Shown: positions 25,787 to 33,879, counted from the stretch's first letter. The stretch: 48,790 nt of DNA from Acetonema longum DSM 6540 (GCF_000219125.1 NZ_AFGF01000102.1:1-48790); one strand, 5' to 3'. Notes: generated from the sequence alone by a model not told the origin. Numbers and translations are program-made.

Positions 25787-26557
25787 GTGATTAGAGAGAA
25801 AATCAAAGTCGCTGTCGCAGACGATAACCGGGAATTTGCGGATATCATGCAGGAATTCCTGACTCAACAGGCGGATATTGATCTGGTAGGTGTAGCTTAT
25901 AACGGCGAAGAGATTTTATCTATCCTCAGTGAAAAGAAGCCTGATGTAATCATCCTCGATATAATTATGCCTCACTTAGACGGAATAGGAGTTTTGGAAC
26001 GCATCAACGCTTCGATGGAAAAACGTCCTAAAATCATCGTGTTAACGGCACTGGGTCAGGAAAGCGTTACCCAGCGGGTAGTGGAACTGGGAGCGGATTA
26101 TTACATCCTCAAACCTTTCAACATGGAAATCTTAATCAGTCGGGTGCGTCAACTGGCCGGCGCGATTACTTCCAGCCGGCCCAATGTAGCCCAAGCTATC
26201 AAAGCCCGTCCGATTGATGTTGAAGTGACCAGTATTATTCGCGAAATAGGCATTCCGGCTCATATCAAAGGTTATCAATACCTTAGAGACGCGATTATGA
26301 TGATTGTGACCGAAATTGAGCTTTTAGGCGCGGTGACTAAGATTTTATATCCGATGATTGCCGAAAAGTATTCTACCACTCCCAGCCGGGTTGAACGGGC
26401 TATCCGTCATGCCATCGAAGTGGCCTGGAGCCGCGGCAATATGGAAATGATCAATAAAATCTTCGGCTATACTGTGAAATTGGAGAAGGGCAAACCCACC
26501 AATTCAGAATTCATGGCCATGATCGCTGATAAACTGCGGATGGAAATGCGGGCGTAA
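25787..26557 (+). CDS. spo0A: Sporulation master response regulator Spo0A
   Basis: A 256-residue response regulator. The receiver domain has Asp12/Asp13, phospho-acceptor Asp58 ([13 protein letters not shown]), the switch Thr in VLTALGQE and Lys in YILKPFN. The C-terminal Spo0A domain has the recognition helix [18 protein letters not shown]. Phosphorylated Spo0A activates spoIIA, spoIIE, spoIIG and others. GTG 25787 follows GGGGAGGG by 8 bases. The upstream region carries sigma-H and 0A-box motifs, and a strong terminator follows, so spo0A is a single-gene unit. Confidence 0.97.
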   Translation: MIREKIKVAVADDNREFADIMQEFLTQQADIDLVGVAYNGEEILSILSEKKPDVIILDIIMPHLDGIGVLERINASMEKRPKIIVLTALGQESVTQRVVELGADYYILKPFNMEILISRVRQLAGAITSSRPNVAQAIKARPIDVEVTSIIREIGIPAHIKGYQYLRDAIMMIVTEIELLGAVTKILYPMIAEKYSTTPSRVERAIRHAIEVAWSRGNMEMINKIFGYTVKLEKGKPTNSEFMAMIADKLRMEMRA

Positions 26558-26579
26558 AAGAGATTGTTTTTCGAGGTAA

Positions 26580-26624
26580 AATAATAAAGCTCTCTGGTCG
26601 TTTAGCAGAGAGCTTTATTATTTA
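26580..26624 (+). terminator. Terminator of spo0A
   Basis: Perfect 16-pair stem AATAATAAAGCTCTCT (26580-26595) / AGAGAGCTTTATTATT (26607-26622) with an 11-base loop. The A/T-rich base suggests it may work in both directions. Confidence 0.85.
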
Positions 26625-26637
26625 AACAGAAAAAGCT

Positions 26638-26705
26638 CGACAGGCAGGCTTTTTCTTGCTTTGAAAAACGGCAGCGGAGCAATCCTGTCGATGGCAGGAT
26701 TTTTA
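26638..26705 (+). promoter_or_regulatory. Possible attenuator leader: alternative hairpins before the P-loop gene
   Basis: CGACAGG (26638-26644) can pair with CCTGTCG (26684-26690), while AATCCTG (26681-26687) can pair with CAGGATT (26695-26701), which is followed by TTT. The two structures share CCTG and exclude each other. The first segment also resembles a shortened copy of the window's GCAGGC-T(n) terminator repeat, so chance or a degenerate repeat remains possible. Confidence 0.35.
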
Positions 26706-26756
26706 GCGTCTAAACGGAATATTCTATAAAATATATCGACAGAAGAAGGTGTTTCT

Positions 26757-27419
26757 ATGGCTCCGGAGCGAGTTACGATTTTTGTTGGAGAATTTGGCAG
26801 CGGAAAAACTGAGCTAGCCGTAAACTATGCGCTGTATCTGGCGCAAAACGGGCATAAAACCGCCATTGTAGATTATGATCTGGTGAAACCTTATTTTCGC
26901 ACCAGGGAAAACCAGAGTCTGCTGGAACAAAAAGGAGTCTTTGTCGTTGCGCCGGAAAAGCGTCTGGCCCACACTGATTTGCCGATTTTGCCCCAGGATC
27001 TGACACGGATTCTGTATGATCCAACCTATCAGGTAGTCATGGATGTAGGGGGCGGCGAATCCGCTATTTCTCTGGGGCAAATCCATCAAAAGCTGGCGGA
27101 AGTCACCTATCAGGCTTTTTTGGTGGTGAATGCGCTGCGTCCCTTTACCAGTACGATAGAGGGCATTCGGGAAGTTAGAACAAAAATTGAAAAAGTAGCC
27201 CGTATTCAGATTTCAGGTCTTGTGTCCAACACTAACCTGGCTGATGAGACTAAGTTAGCCCATGTGGAGCAGGGTTTGAAGCTGGTGGAAGAAGCAGCCC
27301 GGCAAATGATGCTGCCGGTTAAGTGGTTGGTTGTCCCCACATGGCTGGCCGGACAGGTGAAGACGGATCATCCGATCTTTGAGCTTACGCCATATACAAA
27401 ATATCCCTGGATGGAATAG
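26757..27419 (+). CDS. Uncharacterised P-loop nucleotide-binding protein
   Basis: A 220-residue protein with Walker A GEFGSGKTE (11-19), followed by AVNYALYLAQNGHKTAIVDYDLVKPYFRTRE, and a Walker-B-like VVMDVGGGESAISLG near residue 100. The fold looks like the MinD/ParA/SIMIBI class, but the deviant MinD lysine signature (KGGxGK) is absent. I do not recognise a named function; it belongs to a conserved hypothetical family. It sits alone between spo0A and spoIIM, which suggests but does not prove a sporulation-linked role. It is preceded by GAAGAAGGTG and a possible attenuator. Confidence 0.75.
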   Translation: MAPERVTIFVGEFGSGKTELAVNYALYLAQNGHKTAIVDYDLVKPYFRTRENQSLLEQKGVFVVAPEKRLAHTDLPILPQDLTRILYDPTYQVVMDVGGGESAISLGQIHQKLAEVTYQAFLVVNALRPFTSTIEGIREVRTKIEKVARIQISGLVSNTNLADETKLAHVEQGLKLVEEAARQMMLPVKWLVVPTWLAGQVKTDHPIFELTPYTKYPWME

Positions 27420-27470
27420 GACATAGAGTGAATAAATTTTAGACGAACTGGTCTAAACCGGCATGGGCTG

Positions 27471-27478
27471 CATACATT
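27471..27478 (+). promoter_or_regulatory. Possible sigma-E -10 element upstream of spoIIM
   Basis: CATACATT at 27471-27478 fits the mother-cell sigma-E -10 consensus CATACAnT. The -35 region (around 27450-27457, GTCTAAA) is weak but forms one arm of the perfect inverted repeat TTTAGAC-N6-GTCTAAA (27438-27457). spoIIM is sigma-E dependent in B. subtilis. Confidence 0.35.
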
Positions 27479-27516
27479 TTACCAAGTATACGTAAGTATG
27501 CTAGGGAGGAAAGCAC

Positions 27517-28158
27517 ATGCTGGATCATATACGTTACGGTCTCAGTGGACATCTTCGCTCCAATATCGTTTCTTATTTTTTTATGATTTTGATTTTTGTC
27601 AGCGGGGTAGTTATTGGCGCTTTAGCGGTTAAAACCTTGCCTAATGAGCAAAAGACTGAGTTAGTCGGGTATCTGCAGGTTTTGTTTCAGGGATTAATCG
27701 GACAAAACGGCGGATGGGACCACCAGGATATGCTGGGGAATGTTCTCTGGAGTTACACCAAGATGATCGGCATACTCTGGATTCTGGGCTTTACGATTAT
27801 TGGGATTCCCATTGTGTTGTTTATTATATTTACCAGAGGATTTATCGTTGGCTTTACCGTGGGGTTCCTGATTAACGAATATATTGTCAAAGGACTTATT
27901 TTTGCGTTGGTATCAGTATTGCCTCACAGCCTTCTTTCCGTTCCGGCAGTGATTATTACCGGCGTATCCTCGGTAGCCTTTTCCCTGATGCTGGCCCGGA
28001 GAAAACTGCGGGATCACGCCAGTTTTTTGAGTGAGGCAATCGGCTATTCCGCCGTGTGTTTTTTCATGCTGTTGGTGCTGTGGTTTACGGCTTTCATTGA
28101 AGTCTATTTGTCACCGGTTTTTATGAAGTTGATTGTGGCCTGGTTTTTTATAGAATAG
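27517..28158 (+). CDS. spoIIM: Stage II sporulation protein M
   Basis: A 213-residue polytopic membrane protein of the SpoIIM family, part of the DMP (SpoIID-M-P) peptidoglycan-remodelling machine that drives engulfment. About five hydrophobic segments are visible, with the family block LWSYTKMIGILWILGFTIIGIPIVLFIIFTRGFIVGFTVGFL in the middle. GCTAGGGAGGAAAG precedes the ATG. It is followed by 198 bases without a gene before xerD. Confidence 0.92.
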   Translation: MLDHIRYGLSGHLRSNIVSYFFMILIFVSGVVIGALAVKTLPNEQKTELVGYLQVLFQGLIGQNGGWDHQDMLGNVLWSYTKMIGILWILGFTIIGIPIVLFIIFTRGFIVGFTVGFLINEYIVKGLIFALVSVLPHSLLSVPAVIITGVSSVAFSLMLARRKLRDHASFLSEAIGYSAVCFFMLLVLWFTAFIEVYLSPVFMKLIVAWFFIE

Positions 28159-28247
28159 GCAAATCATAATCATAAAATGTAAAGTATTTGAATAAGAATG
28201 GTAACAGGTTGGATTCAGCGATAATTTCCAGAAAAAACAAAACAAAA

Positions 28248-28254
28248 TTCGACA
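28248..28254 (-). promoter_or_regulatory. Spo0A-box core (reverse) between spoIIM and xerD
   Basis: TTCGACA on the + strand reads TGTCGAA on the - strand, the exact 0A-box core, in the 198-base gap before xerD. A seven-base match can occur by chance. The rest of this gap is A-rich and shows no convincing promoter or terminator. Confidence 0.3.
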
Positions 28255-28356
28255 GGAAAACAGGTAAGTTCATCTTGATGTAGAATACTTATGTATACAT
28301 TAAATTGACGGAAATCCTTTCTGGAAAGTTTAGCGCGAAAAAAAGGGTGGGTAAAA

Positions 28357-28716
28357 ATGGATAATTATGTTACGGAATTTATTAATTATCTGGCGGTTGA
28401 GCGGGGTTTGGCGCAAAATACACTGGAGTCCTACGGCCGGGATTTGCGTCAGTTTCAAACCTACTTACAGCATAGCCAAATTGATTTCATGAAAGACTTA
28501 AATCGCAGTACCATCCTTACATATTTGAATACTCTGCAATCGAAAGGCAAAGCCGTATCGACCATTTCCCGCAATTTGGCCGCGATCAAATCATTTTATC
28601 AGTATTTGGTCCGGGAACGGTATCTGGAGAAGGATCCTGCCGCTCACCTTGAATCTCCGAAGCGGAAAAAAAATTGCCGAAGGTGCTTACGATTCATGAA
28701 GTGGAAGAGCTCTTAA
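28357..28716 (+). CDS. xerD: XerD recombinase, N-terminal fragment (frameshifted)
   Basis: The N-terminal SAM-like core-binding domain of tyrosine recombinase Xer[24 protein letters not shown] and the [23 protein letters not shown] helix. XerC/XerD resolve chromosome dimers at dif. After ESPKR the frame enters an A8 run (28666-28673) and then reads 15 unrelated residues to a stop at 28716. One additional A, or a -1 slip, would join it to the catalytic half in the next frame, giving a normal protein of about 295 residues. Loss of the frame by mutation, by sequencing error or by programmed slippage are all possible. Confidence 0.85.
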   Translation: MDNYVTEFINYLAVERGLAQNTLESYGRDLRQFQTYLQHSQIDFMKDLNRSTILTYLNTLQSKGKAVSTISRNLAAIKSFYQYLVRERYLEKDPAAHLESPKRKKNCRRCLRFMKWKSS

Positions 28717-29243
28717 AACAGCCTAATGTATCCCTGGCAGCGGGGCTGAGGGATAAGGCTATGCTGGAACTGCTGTACGCCACCGGTATTCGCGTTTCAG
28801 AATTAATTTCGTTAAATATTTCTGATGTAAATTTGGAAATGGGCTATATTAAGTGTTATGGGAAGGGTTCTAAAGAAAGAATTGTTCCTTTGGGCTCCAT
28901 AGCCGCTAAATGCGTTCAGGATTATGTCGCTAAAGGACGGCAAAAACTAGTCAGGACCTATGAAGAAGCCTCATTGTTTGTCAATCACCATGGCAACCGG
29001 CTAACCCGGCAGGGATTCTGGAAAATCATAAAGAAGTATGCCCAGGAAGCCAACATTCATAAAGAGATTACACCTCATACTCTGCGCCATTCCTTTGCCA
29101 CTCACCTGCTGGAAAATGGGGCGGATCTCCGGTCGGTCCAGGAAATGCTGGGTCATGCCGATATATCTACCACCCAGATTTATACCCATGTTACTAAAAA
29201 TCACCTAAAAGAGGTATACGATAAAACCCACCCCCGCGCCTAA
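28674..29243 (+). CDS. xerD: XerD recombinase, C-terminal catalytic fragment (frameshifted)
   Basis: The catalytic domain of XerD, about 189 residues from [14 protein letters not shown]. All tyrosine-recombinase residues are present: Arg in ATGIRVSEL, Lys in GKGSKER, His-x-x-Arg in [12 protein letters not shown], His in LGHADIST and nucleophile Tyr in QIYTHV. No mutation is seen in the catalytic part, which argues against long-standing pseudogenisation. The TTG at 28674 has no ribosome site, so separate translation is unlikely. It ends just before repeat copy B and deoB, the gene order also found in B. subtilis. Confidence 0.85.
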   Translation: MPKVLTIHEVEELLKQPNVSLAAGLRDKAMLELLYATGIRVSELISLNISDVNLEMGYIKCYGKGSKERIVPLGSIAAKCVQDYVAKGRQKLVRTYEEASLFVNHHGNRLTRQGFWKIIKKYAQEANIHKEITPHTLRHSFATHLLENGADLRSVQEMLGHADISTTQIYTHVTKNHLKEVYDKTHPRA

Positions 29244-29306
29244 GGGAGCCGTTGAAAAAGGCCCGTCTGTGTCACTTCAGCCTCCTGCGGGCGGGCGCTC
29301 GACGTA
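29244..29306. repeat. Dispersed palindromic repeat, copy B (half element)
   Basis: About 62 bases starting GGGAGCCGTTGAAAAAGGCC are nearly identical to the reverse complement of 44255-44316 in copy D, including CACTTCAGCCTCCTGCGGGC. Only this one end is present. It begins right after the xerD stop codon (29241-29243) and ends about 50 bases before deoB. Confidence 0.75.
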
Positions 29307-29357
29307 TCCTGCTGCAGATGATGTCGCATAGGTTTTAGCATGAAGGAGAGACATTTA

Positions 29358-30533
29358 GTGTTTACGAGAGTCATCGTGATCGTTCTAGACAGTGTAGGGA
29401 TCGGTGCTACGCCGGATGCTCACTTATATGGAGACAGCGGGACCAATACCTTGGTGCATATAGCGGAGGCCCGGGGAGGGTTGCTGCTGCCTGTTTTGGA
29501 GAGTCTGGGCTTGGGTTGTATTGAGGCCATACCGGGAGTGAAGCGGGTGAATTCGCCTAAGGCATGTTACGCCAAGATGGCGGAATTGTCAAAAGGCAAA
29601 GATACCACCAGCGGACACTGGGAAATAGCCGGCTATCCGGTTTTTTCCCCGTTCCCTATGTACCCTCAGGGTTTTCCGGCTGAAATGATTGATTCTTTTG
29701 TGCGCTTCACAGGGAAAAAAATATTGGGGAATAAGCCTGCTTCCGGGACTGAGATTATCCAGGAACTCGGCGCCGAGCATATGGTGACCGGCTATCCTAT
29801 CGTTTATACTTCCGGCGACAGTGTGTTTCAGATTGCGGCCCATGAAGAGATTATCCCGCCGGAAGAGCTGTATGATATCTGCCGCATTGCCCGGAAAAAG
29901 GTATGCATCGGCCCTCATGCGGTGGGAAGGGTAATTGCCCGCCCCTTTGTTGGACAGCCGGGCCGTTTTACCCGTACTGCCGGTCGGCATGATTTCAGTC
30001 TGGAACCGGGTCAAACCGTGCTGGATAGTCTGAAAGAGCACCATTATACCGTGGTGGGGGTTGGTAAGATCGGGGACATTTTTGCCCACCGTGGTCTCAC
30101 CGATTCATATCCGACCGTATCCAACTCCGACGGGATGAACCGGTTGCACGCGGTGCTGGCGGAGACTTCCCGCGGGTTGGTTATGGTGAATCTGGTGGAT
30201 TTTGACAGCCTCTATGGGCATCGCAATGATGCTGCCGGTTATGCTGAGGCGCTGGAGGAATTTGACCGTCATCTGGCCTTACTCCTGCCCGCCATCAGGT
30301 CTACTGACTTATTGATCATTACGGCGGACCATGGCTGCGATCCCACTATGCCAGGCACGGATCATACCAGGGAATATGTTCCCCTGCTGGCGTTTAGCCC
30401 TGCACGGGAAACCGGTTTGGACTTAGGAATTCGGACAAGCTTTGCTGACATAGGGGCGACTATAGCGGAAATTTTTCATTTGCCGGGATTAGAATATGGA
30501 CAGAGTTTTCTTCCGGCTTTCAAAGAAAATTGA
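29358..30533 (+). CDS. deoB: Phosphopentomutase
   Basis: A 391-residue alkaline-phosphatase-superfamily mutase interconverting (deoxy)ribose-1- and 5-phosphates, linking udp (at 1148) to deoC (at 453). Metal-binding and active-site blocks: VIVLDSVGIGATPDA, KDTTSGHWE (phospho-Thr region), NLVDFDSLYGHRND and TADHGCDPTMPGTDHTREYVPLL. GTG 29358 lies 8 bases after AAGGAGAG and gives the standard family start; the in-frame ATG at 29340 would include that site. It keeps the ancestral place between xerD and dacF, but punA is missing. Confidence 0.95.
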   Translation: MFTRVIVIVLDSVGIGATPDAHLYGDSGTNTLVHIAEARGGLLLPVLESLGLGCIEAIPGVKRVNSPKACYAKMAELSKGKDTTSGHWEIAGYPVFSPFPMYPQGFPAEMIDSFVRFTGKKILGNKPASGTEIIQELGAEHMVTGYPIVYTSGDSVFQIAAHEEIIPPEELYDICRIARKKVCIGPHAVGRVIARPFVGQPGRFTRTAGRHDFSLEPGQTVLDSLKEHHYTVVGVGKIGDIFAHRGLTDSYPTVSNSDGMNRLHAVLAETSRGLVMVNLVDFDSLYGHRNDAAGYAEALEEFDRHLALLLPAIRSTDLLIITADHGCDPTMPGTDHTREYVPLLAFSPARETGLDLGIRTSFADIGATIAEIFHLPGLEYGQSFLPAFKEN

Positions 30534-30574
30534 AATTCCCATAAATTTAATATTTTTACTGAAGTTCTTGCATT

Positions 30575-30607
30575 GGCCGGGTTTACCCCGGCCTTTAATT
30601 TTTTGCT
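30575..30607 (+). terminator. Terminator of deoB
   Basis: GGCCGGG (30575-30581), short loop, CCCGGCC (30587-30593), then TTTAATTTTTTG. Confidence 0.8.
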
Positions 30608-30696
30608 GTTTATTTTCCAGACTAAGTTTAGCTGCGGGTGGTTAATCTAAAAAAGAGATATGCCGAAAGTGAAAAGAAAGGAGTGTCGTATGTAAT

Positions 30697-31893
30697 ATGC
30701 GGCTTTCACACTCACTCTCATTCCCCTGGATAGCCTGCTTGATAATTTTTGCCGTTGTATGTAGTATAGGCAGTACTGTTCTGGCAGCCCCCAAAGCCAA
30801 AGACCGGTCCGGCGCTAATACCGCTGCAACTATTGCCACATCTGCCGAATCGGCAGTTATTCTTGATGCTAACGGCGCCATTTTATTTGAGAAAAACGCG
30901 CATAAGAGGCTGCCTCCGGCCAGTGTTACCAAAATCATGACTTTATTGCTGGCTGTTGAGGCAGTGGAGCAGGGCAAGATAAAACTCACCGACGAGGTAG
31001 CCGTATCGCACCAGGTTTGGCGGCAGGGAGGCTCTCAAATATGGCTGGAGCCCGGCGAAAAAATGTCGGTGAAGGAAATGATGACCGCAGTGGCGGTAGT
31101 CAGTGCGAATGATGCTGCGCTGGCCATTATGGAACACATATACGGCAACCAGCAGGCAGCTGTTGATGCCATGAATCTAAGGGCGACAGAATTAGGCCTG
31201 CAAAATACCCATTTTGCCAATGTGAATGGGCTGCCCATTCCGGATCATTATATGAGCGCCTACGATACCGCGCTGATTGCCAGAGAAGCGCTTCGATACC
31301 CATTGTATATGGAACTGGTCGGTATCAAGGAGCATTGGCTGAGAAACGGCAAGAATTGGCTGGTCAATACCAATAAACTGCTCTGGTGGTATCCCGGCGC
31401 TGACGGGCTAAAAACCGGTTGGACCGAAGAGGCTAAATATTGTTTTGTTGGAACTGCCAAACGGGATGGATTACGGCTAATTGCTGCTGTTTTCGCCACA
31501 CCCGAACCCAGATCCCATTTACGGGAAACCATGAAATTATTCGACTGGGGATTTGCCAATTTCACAGCTAATTCGATCGTGGAACAGTTTGCCCCGATCC
31601 AGCGCATAAAAGTCAGCAAAGGCATGGATAAAGCGATCAATGTCGTTGCTGCCGAATCTTTATCCGTCATTTTACCTAAAGGCAAAAAGACAAACATGGA
31701 AAAGAAAATCACTTGCAGCACATGGCTGACCGCCCCGGTTATGAAAGGCCAGAAGTGCGGTGAAATGTTGGCTTTGCAAGACGGCAAGATAGTCGGTAAA
31801 ATAGACTTGATAGCAGAAAAAGATGTGGCTAAAGCCGGCTTTACTAAGATTTTTACCGATAATGTCCTGGAGTTGTTTAAAGTAACGAAATAA
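30697..31893 (+). CDS. dacF: D-alanyl-D-alanine carboxypeptidase, DacF type
   Basis: A 398-residue low-molecular-weight penicillin-binding protein that removes the terminal D-Ala of peptidoglycan stem peptides. It has a signal peptide (cleavage near VLAAPKA), SxxK as SVTK in PPASVTKIMTL, SxN as SAN in VSANDAAL and KTG in GLKTGWTEEA, then a C-terminal beta domain. Placement directly before spoIIA-sigF matches B. subtilis dacF, a forespore-expressed gene setting cortex cross-linking. The ribosome site AAAGGAG is about 12 bases before ATG 30697, rather far. A terminator follows, but transcripts may still read into spoIIAA. Confidence 0.92.
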   Translation: MRLSHSLSFPWIACLIIFAVVCSIGSTVLAAPKAKDRSGANTAATIATSAESAVILDANGAILFEKNAHKRLPPASVTKIMTLLLAVEAVEQGKIKLTDEVAVSHQVWRQGGSQIWLEPGEKMSVKEMMTAVAVVSANDAALAIMEHIYGNQQAAVDAMNLRATELGLQNTHFANVNGLPIPDHYMSAYDTALIAREALRYPLYMELVGIKEHWLRNGKNWLVNTNKLLWWYPGADGLKTGWTEEAKYCFVGTAKRDGLRLIAAVFATPEPRSHLRETMKLFDWGFANFTANSIVEQFAPIQRIKVSKGMDKAINVVAAESLSVILPKGKKTNMEKKITCSTWLTAPVMKGQKCGEMLALQDGKIVGKIDLIAEKDVAKAGFTKIFTDNVLELFKVTK

Positions 31894-31903
31894 AAGCTAT
31901 TTC

Positions 31904-31930
31904 AAAAAGGGAGATTACTCCCTTTTTTAT
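31904..31930 (+). terminator. Terminator of dacF
   Basis: AAAAAGGGAG (31904-31913), loop ATTA, CTCCCTTTTTT (31918-31928). Confidence 0.8.
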
Positions 31931-31933
31931 TAC

Positions 31934-31976
31934 GCCAGAAAAGAGTTCTGCAATGCAGGCTTTTTTTTTGTCTGCC
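31934..31976 (+). repeat. GCAGGC-T(n) terminator-like repeat, single copy
   Basis: GCCAGAAAAGAGTTCTGC, AATGCAGGC and a run of nine T, then GTCTGCC. It contains the mini-hairpin CTGC-AAT-GCAG before the T run and resembles the tandem 41-base units at 45523-45604. It follows the dacF terminator as a second terminator. Confidence 0.55.
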
Positions 31977-32001
31977 CACTTTTTCATTTTCATCCTTTTT
32001 A

Positions 32002-32028
32002 GCAGGAAAAAATTTCCTTACGGCGAAT
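32002..32028 (+). promoter_or_regulatory. Sigma-H promoter of the spoIIA operon
   Basis: GCAGGAAAA (32002-32010), 11-base spacer, GGCGAAT (32022-32028): a full match to the sigma-H consensus, 27 bases before the spoIIAA start. The spoIIA operon is a known sigma-H/Spo0A target. Confidence 0.75.
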
Positions 32029-32054
32029 GATATAACAAAAAAGTTGGAGGGATC

Positions 32055-32402
32055 ATGTTGAAAATAAACACGCTCATCAGGAAAGATTATTTGCTAGTAC
32101 GCCTTGAGGGCGAGTTTGACGTACATGCTGTAGAACAATTCCGGCAGGTTATTGACGAGAGTATTGAGACCAGCGAGGTTAGAAATCTGGCTCTTAGCCT
32201 CAAGGGAGTTAGTTTCATTGACAGTTCAGGCGTTGGGGCCATACTGGGATGGTATAAAAAAATTCAGGCTTCTAACGGCGAAACCATCCTGATTCATTTG
32301 CCGGCTCAGGTGGAGCGAGTCTTGGCTCTTTCCGGACTTACGAAGATTATGAAGGTATATCCCGGCGAAAAGGATGCATTTGAAGCCGCAGTGGGAGGTT
32401 GA
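32055..32402 (+). CDS. spoIIAA: Anti-sigma-F factor antagonist SpoIIAA
   Basis: A 115-residue STAS-domain protein that frees sigma-F by binding SpoIIAB when unphosphorylated. The phosphorylation site is Ser58 in FIDSSGVGAILGWYKKI, the same number as in B. subtilis. TTGGAGGG precedes ATG 32055 and a sigma-H promoter lies 27 bases upstream. Its 3' end carries the ribosome site for spoIIAB. Confidence 0.96.
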   Translation: MLKINTLIRKDYLLVRLEGEFDVHAVEQFRQVIDESIETSEVRNLALSLKGVSFIDSSGVGAILGWYKKIQASNGETILIHLPAQVERVLALSGLTKIMKVYPGEKDAFEAAVGG

Positions 32403-32404
32403 GC

Positions 32405-32833
32405 ATGATGAAAAACCAGCTGAAGATGAGTTTTGACAGTCTCAGTGAAAATGTCGGAATTGCCAGAATTACAGCTGCCGCTTTTTCCAGCCAGGTTGAT
32501 TTTACTCTTTCGGATATTGAGGAAATCAAAGTGGCCATCTCGGAGGCGGTTTCTAATGCCGTGATTCATGGCTATGCCGAAACAAAAGGGACGATCGAAA
32601 TGATAATGACACTCTGTGACAATTACATAGAGTATGTCGTGTCAGATCAGGGCGCCGGAATTGCTGATGTGAATCTAGCCAGACAGCCTGCCTACTCATC
32701 CATGCCGGAACGTATGGGTCTGGGTTTTGTCTTTATGGAGTCGTTTATGGATGAACTGGAAGTGAAGTCGACTGTAGGTTCGGGCACAATGGTACGAATG
32801 ATTAAAAAATTTGATGCCAAACCGGTTCATTAG
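32405..32833 (+). CDS. spoIIAB: Anti-sigma-F factor / SpoIIAA kinase SpoIIAB
   Basis: A 142-residue GHKL-fold serine kinase that holds sigma-F inactive and phosphorylates SpoIIAA. ATP-binding boxes are EAVSNAVIHGY (N box), DQGAGI (G1) and MGLGFVFMESFMDELEVKSTVGSGTMV (G2 region). ATG 32405 and 32408 are both possible; GGGAGG, six bases before the first, favours it. It overlaps or abuts spoIIAA and is followed by sigF after 11 bases, the conserved three-gene forespore switch. Confidence 0.96.
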   Translation: MMKNQLKMSFDSLSENVGIARITAAAFSSQVDFTLSDIEEIKVAISEAVSNAVIHGYAETKGTIEMIMTLCDNYIEYVVSDQGAGIADVNLARQPAYSSMPERMGLGFVFMESFMDELEVKSTVGSGTMVRMIKKFDAKPVH

Positions 32834-32844
32834 GCGGGATATGT

Positions 32845-33576
32845 ATGTTAGGAGATGAAGCGTTAAAAGAGTTGATTTCTCAGGCCCAGGCAGGCGATCA
32901 GCAGGCTAAAGAACAAATCCTGAACTCGAATATGAATTTGGTCAGAAGTATTGTCCACCGGTTTACAGGGCGGGGATACGAATGGGACGACTTATTTCAA
33001 ATCGGCTGTATAGGGTTAATTAAAGCCATCGACCGGTTTGATTTGACCTATAGCGTGAAATTCTCAACCTATGCGGTTCCCATGATCATTGGTGAAATAC
33101 GGCGGTATATCAGGGATGATAATCCGATGAAGGTGAGCCGCTCCTTAAAAGAGCTTGCCTATCGGGTGCACCGGGCGGAAGAGAAACTGCAGGCTGCTCT
33201 TGGCCGGGATCCCACTGTTACTGAGGTGGCCGCGGAGTTATCTCTGTCGGCTCAGGAGGTGATTGCCGCTGCCGAAGCCAATCTGCATCCTGCCTCCTTA
33301 TATGAGCAGACTTATCGTGATGATGGCGATCCTATTCTGCTGCTGGACCAAATTAAGCACAGCGATCGACAGGAAGCTGACTTTGAAAATTTTGCTCTGA
33401 GAGAAGTATTGGCGCAATTACCGCAACGGGAACAAGCGGTAATCCATCTGCGATTTTTCCATGACAAAACCCAAGCCGAGATTGCCGCTATGATTGGTTT
33501 GTCTCAGGTTCAGGTATCCCGTATCGAGAAAAACGCCCTGAAAATGATTAAAGAATTATTACAGACCTCAGGTTAA
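32845..33576 (+). CDS. sigF: RNA polymerase sigma-F factor
   Basis: A 243-residue sigma-70-family factor, the first forespore-specific sigma. Region 2 is seen in NLVRSIVHRFTGRGYEWDDLFQIGCIGLIKAIDRFD and KFSTYAVPMIIGEIRRYIRDD, region 3 in SRSLKELAYRVHRAEEKL, and region 4 in LPQREQAVIHLRFFHDKTQAEIAAMIGLSQVQVSRIEKNALKMIK. Activity is set by the preceding spoIIAA and spoIIAB products. Its stop codon lies in the loop of the terminator hairpin. Confidence 0.97.
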   Translation: MLGDEALKELISQAQAGDQQAKEQILNSNMNLVRSIVHRFTGRGYEWDDLFQIGCIGLIKAIDRFDLTYSVKFSTYAVPMIIGEIRRYIRDDNPMKVSRSLKELAYRVHRAEEKLQAALGRDPTVTEVAAELSLSAQEVIAAAEANLHPASLYEQTYRDDGDPILLLDQIKHSDRQEADFENFALREVLAQLPQREQAVIHLRFFHDKTQAEIAAMIGLSQVQVSRIEKNALKMIKELLQTSG

Positions 33577-33597
33577 AAATGAGGTCTGTTTATTTTA
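33561..33597 (+). terminator. Terminator of the spoIIA operon, stop codon in the loop
   Basis: ACAGACCTCA (33561-33570), 9-base loop containing the sigF TAA, TGAGGTCTGT (33580-33589), then TTATTTT. Confidence 0.85.
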
Positions 33598-33645
33598 AAA
33601 TTAGGGAAAACTATCGGTAAGATTATAGCTGGGGGGTGAGAGAAT

Positions 33646-33864
33646 TTGACAAAAAAAGTGTATATCCTCCTAGGGATTTTATTGCTGATGGCTACCGGCG
33701 GCATAGCCTGGTATTTCTGGGATGAAGGCCCTCAGAAAGTCCCTGTGCGTTCTAAATCAGTCTGGTTATACCGGAATGAAAGCCCAAACGATTTTTACGC
33801 CTGGGTTCCGGAAAGGTATGATATTTCTATTCCGGCGCACACTATGCTTATACTTGAGTTATAG
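33646..33864 (+). CDS. Small bitopic membrane protein of unknown function
   Basis: A 72-residue protein with one hydrophobic segment (about 5-24, VYILLGILLLMATGGIAWYF) and a roughly 48-residue tail that is probably outside the membrane (RSKSVWLYRNESPNDFYAWVPERYDISIP). The positive N-terminus (TKKVY) fits an inside-to-outside orientation. It starts at TTG 33646, just after GGGGGGTGAG. I recognise no family. It sits between sigF and a dodecin gene, where B. subtilis has spoVAA. Confidence 0.65.
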   Translation: MTKKVYILLGILLLMATGGIAWYFWDEGPQKVPVRSKSVWLYRNESPNDFYAWVPERYDISIPAHTMLILEL

Positions 33865-33879
33865 TAAGGAGGCAACAGT

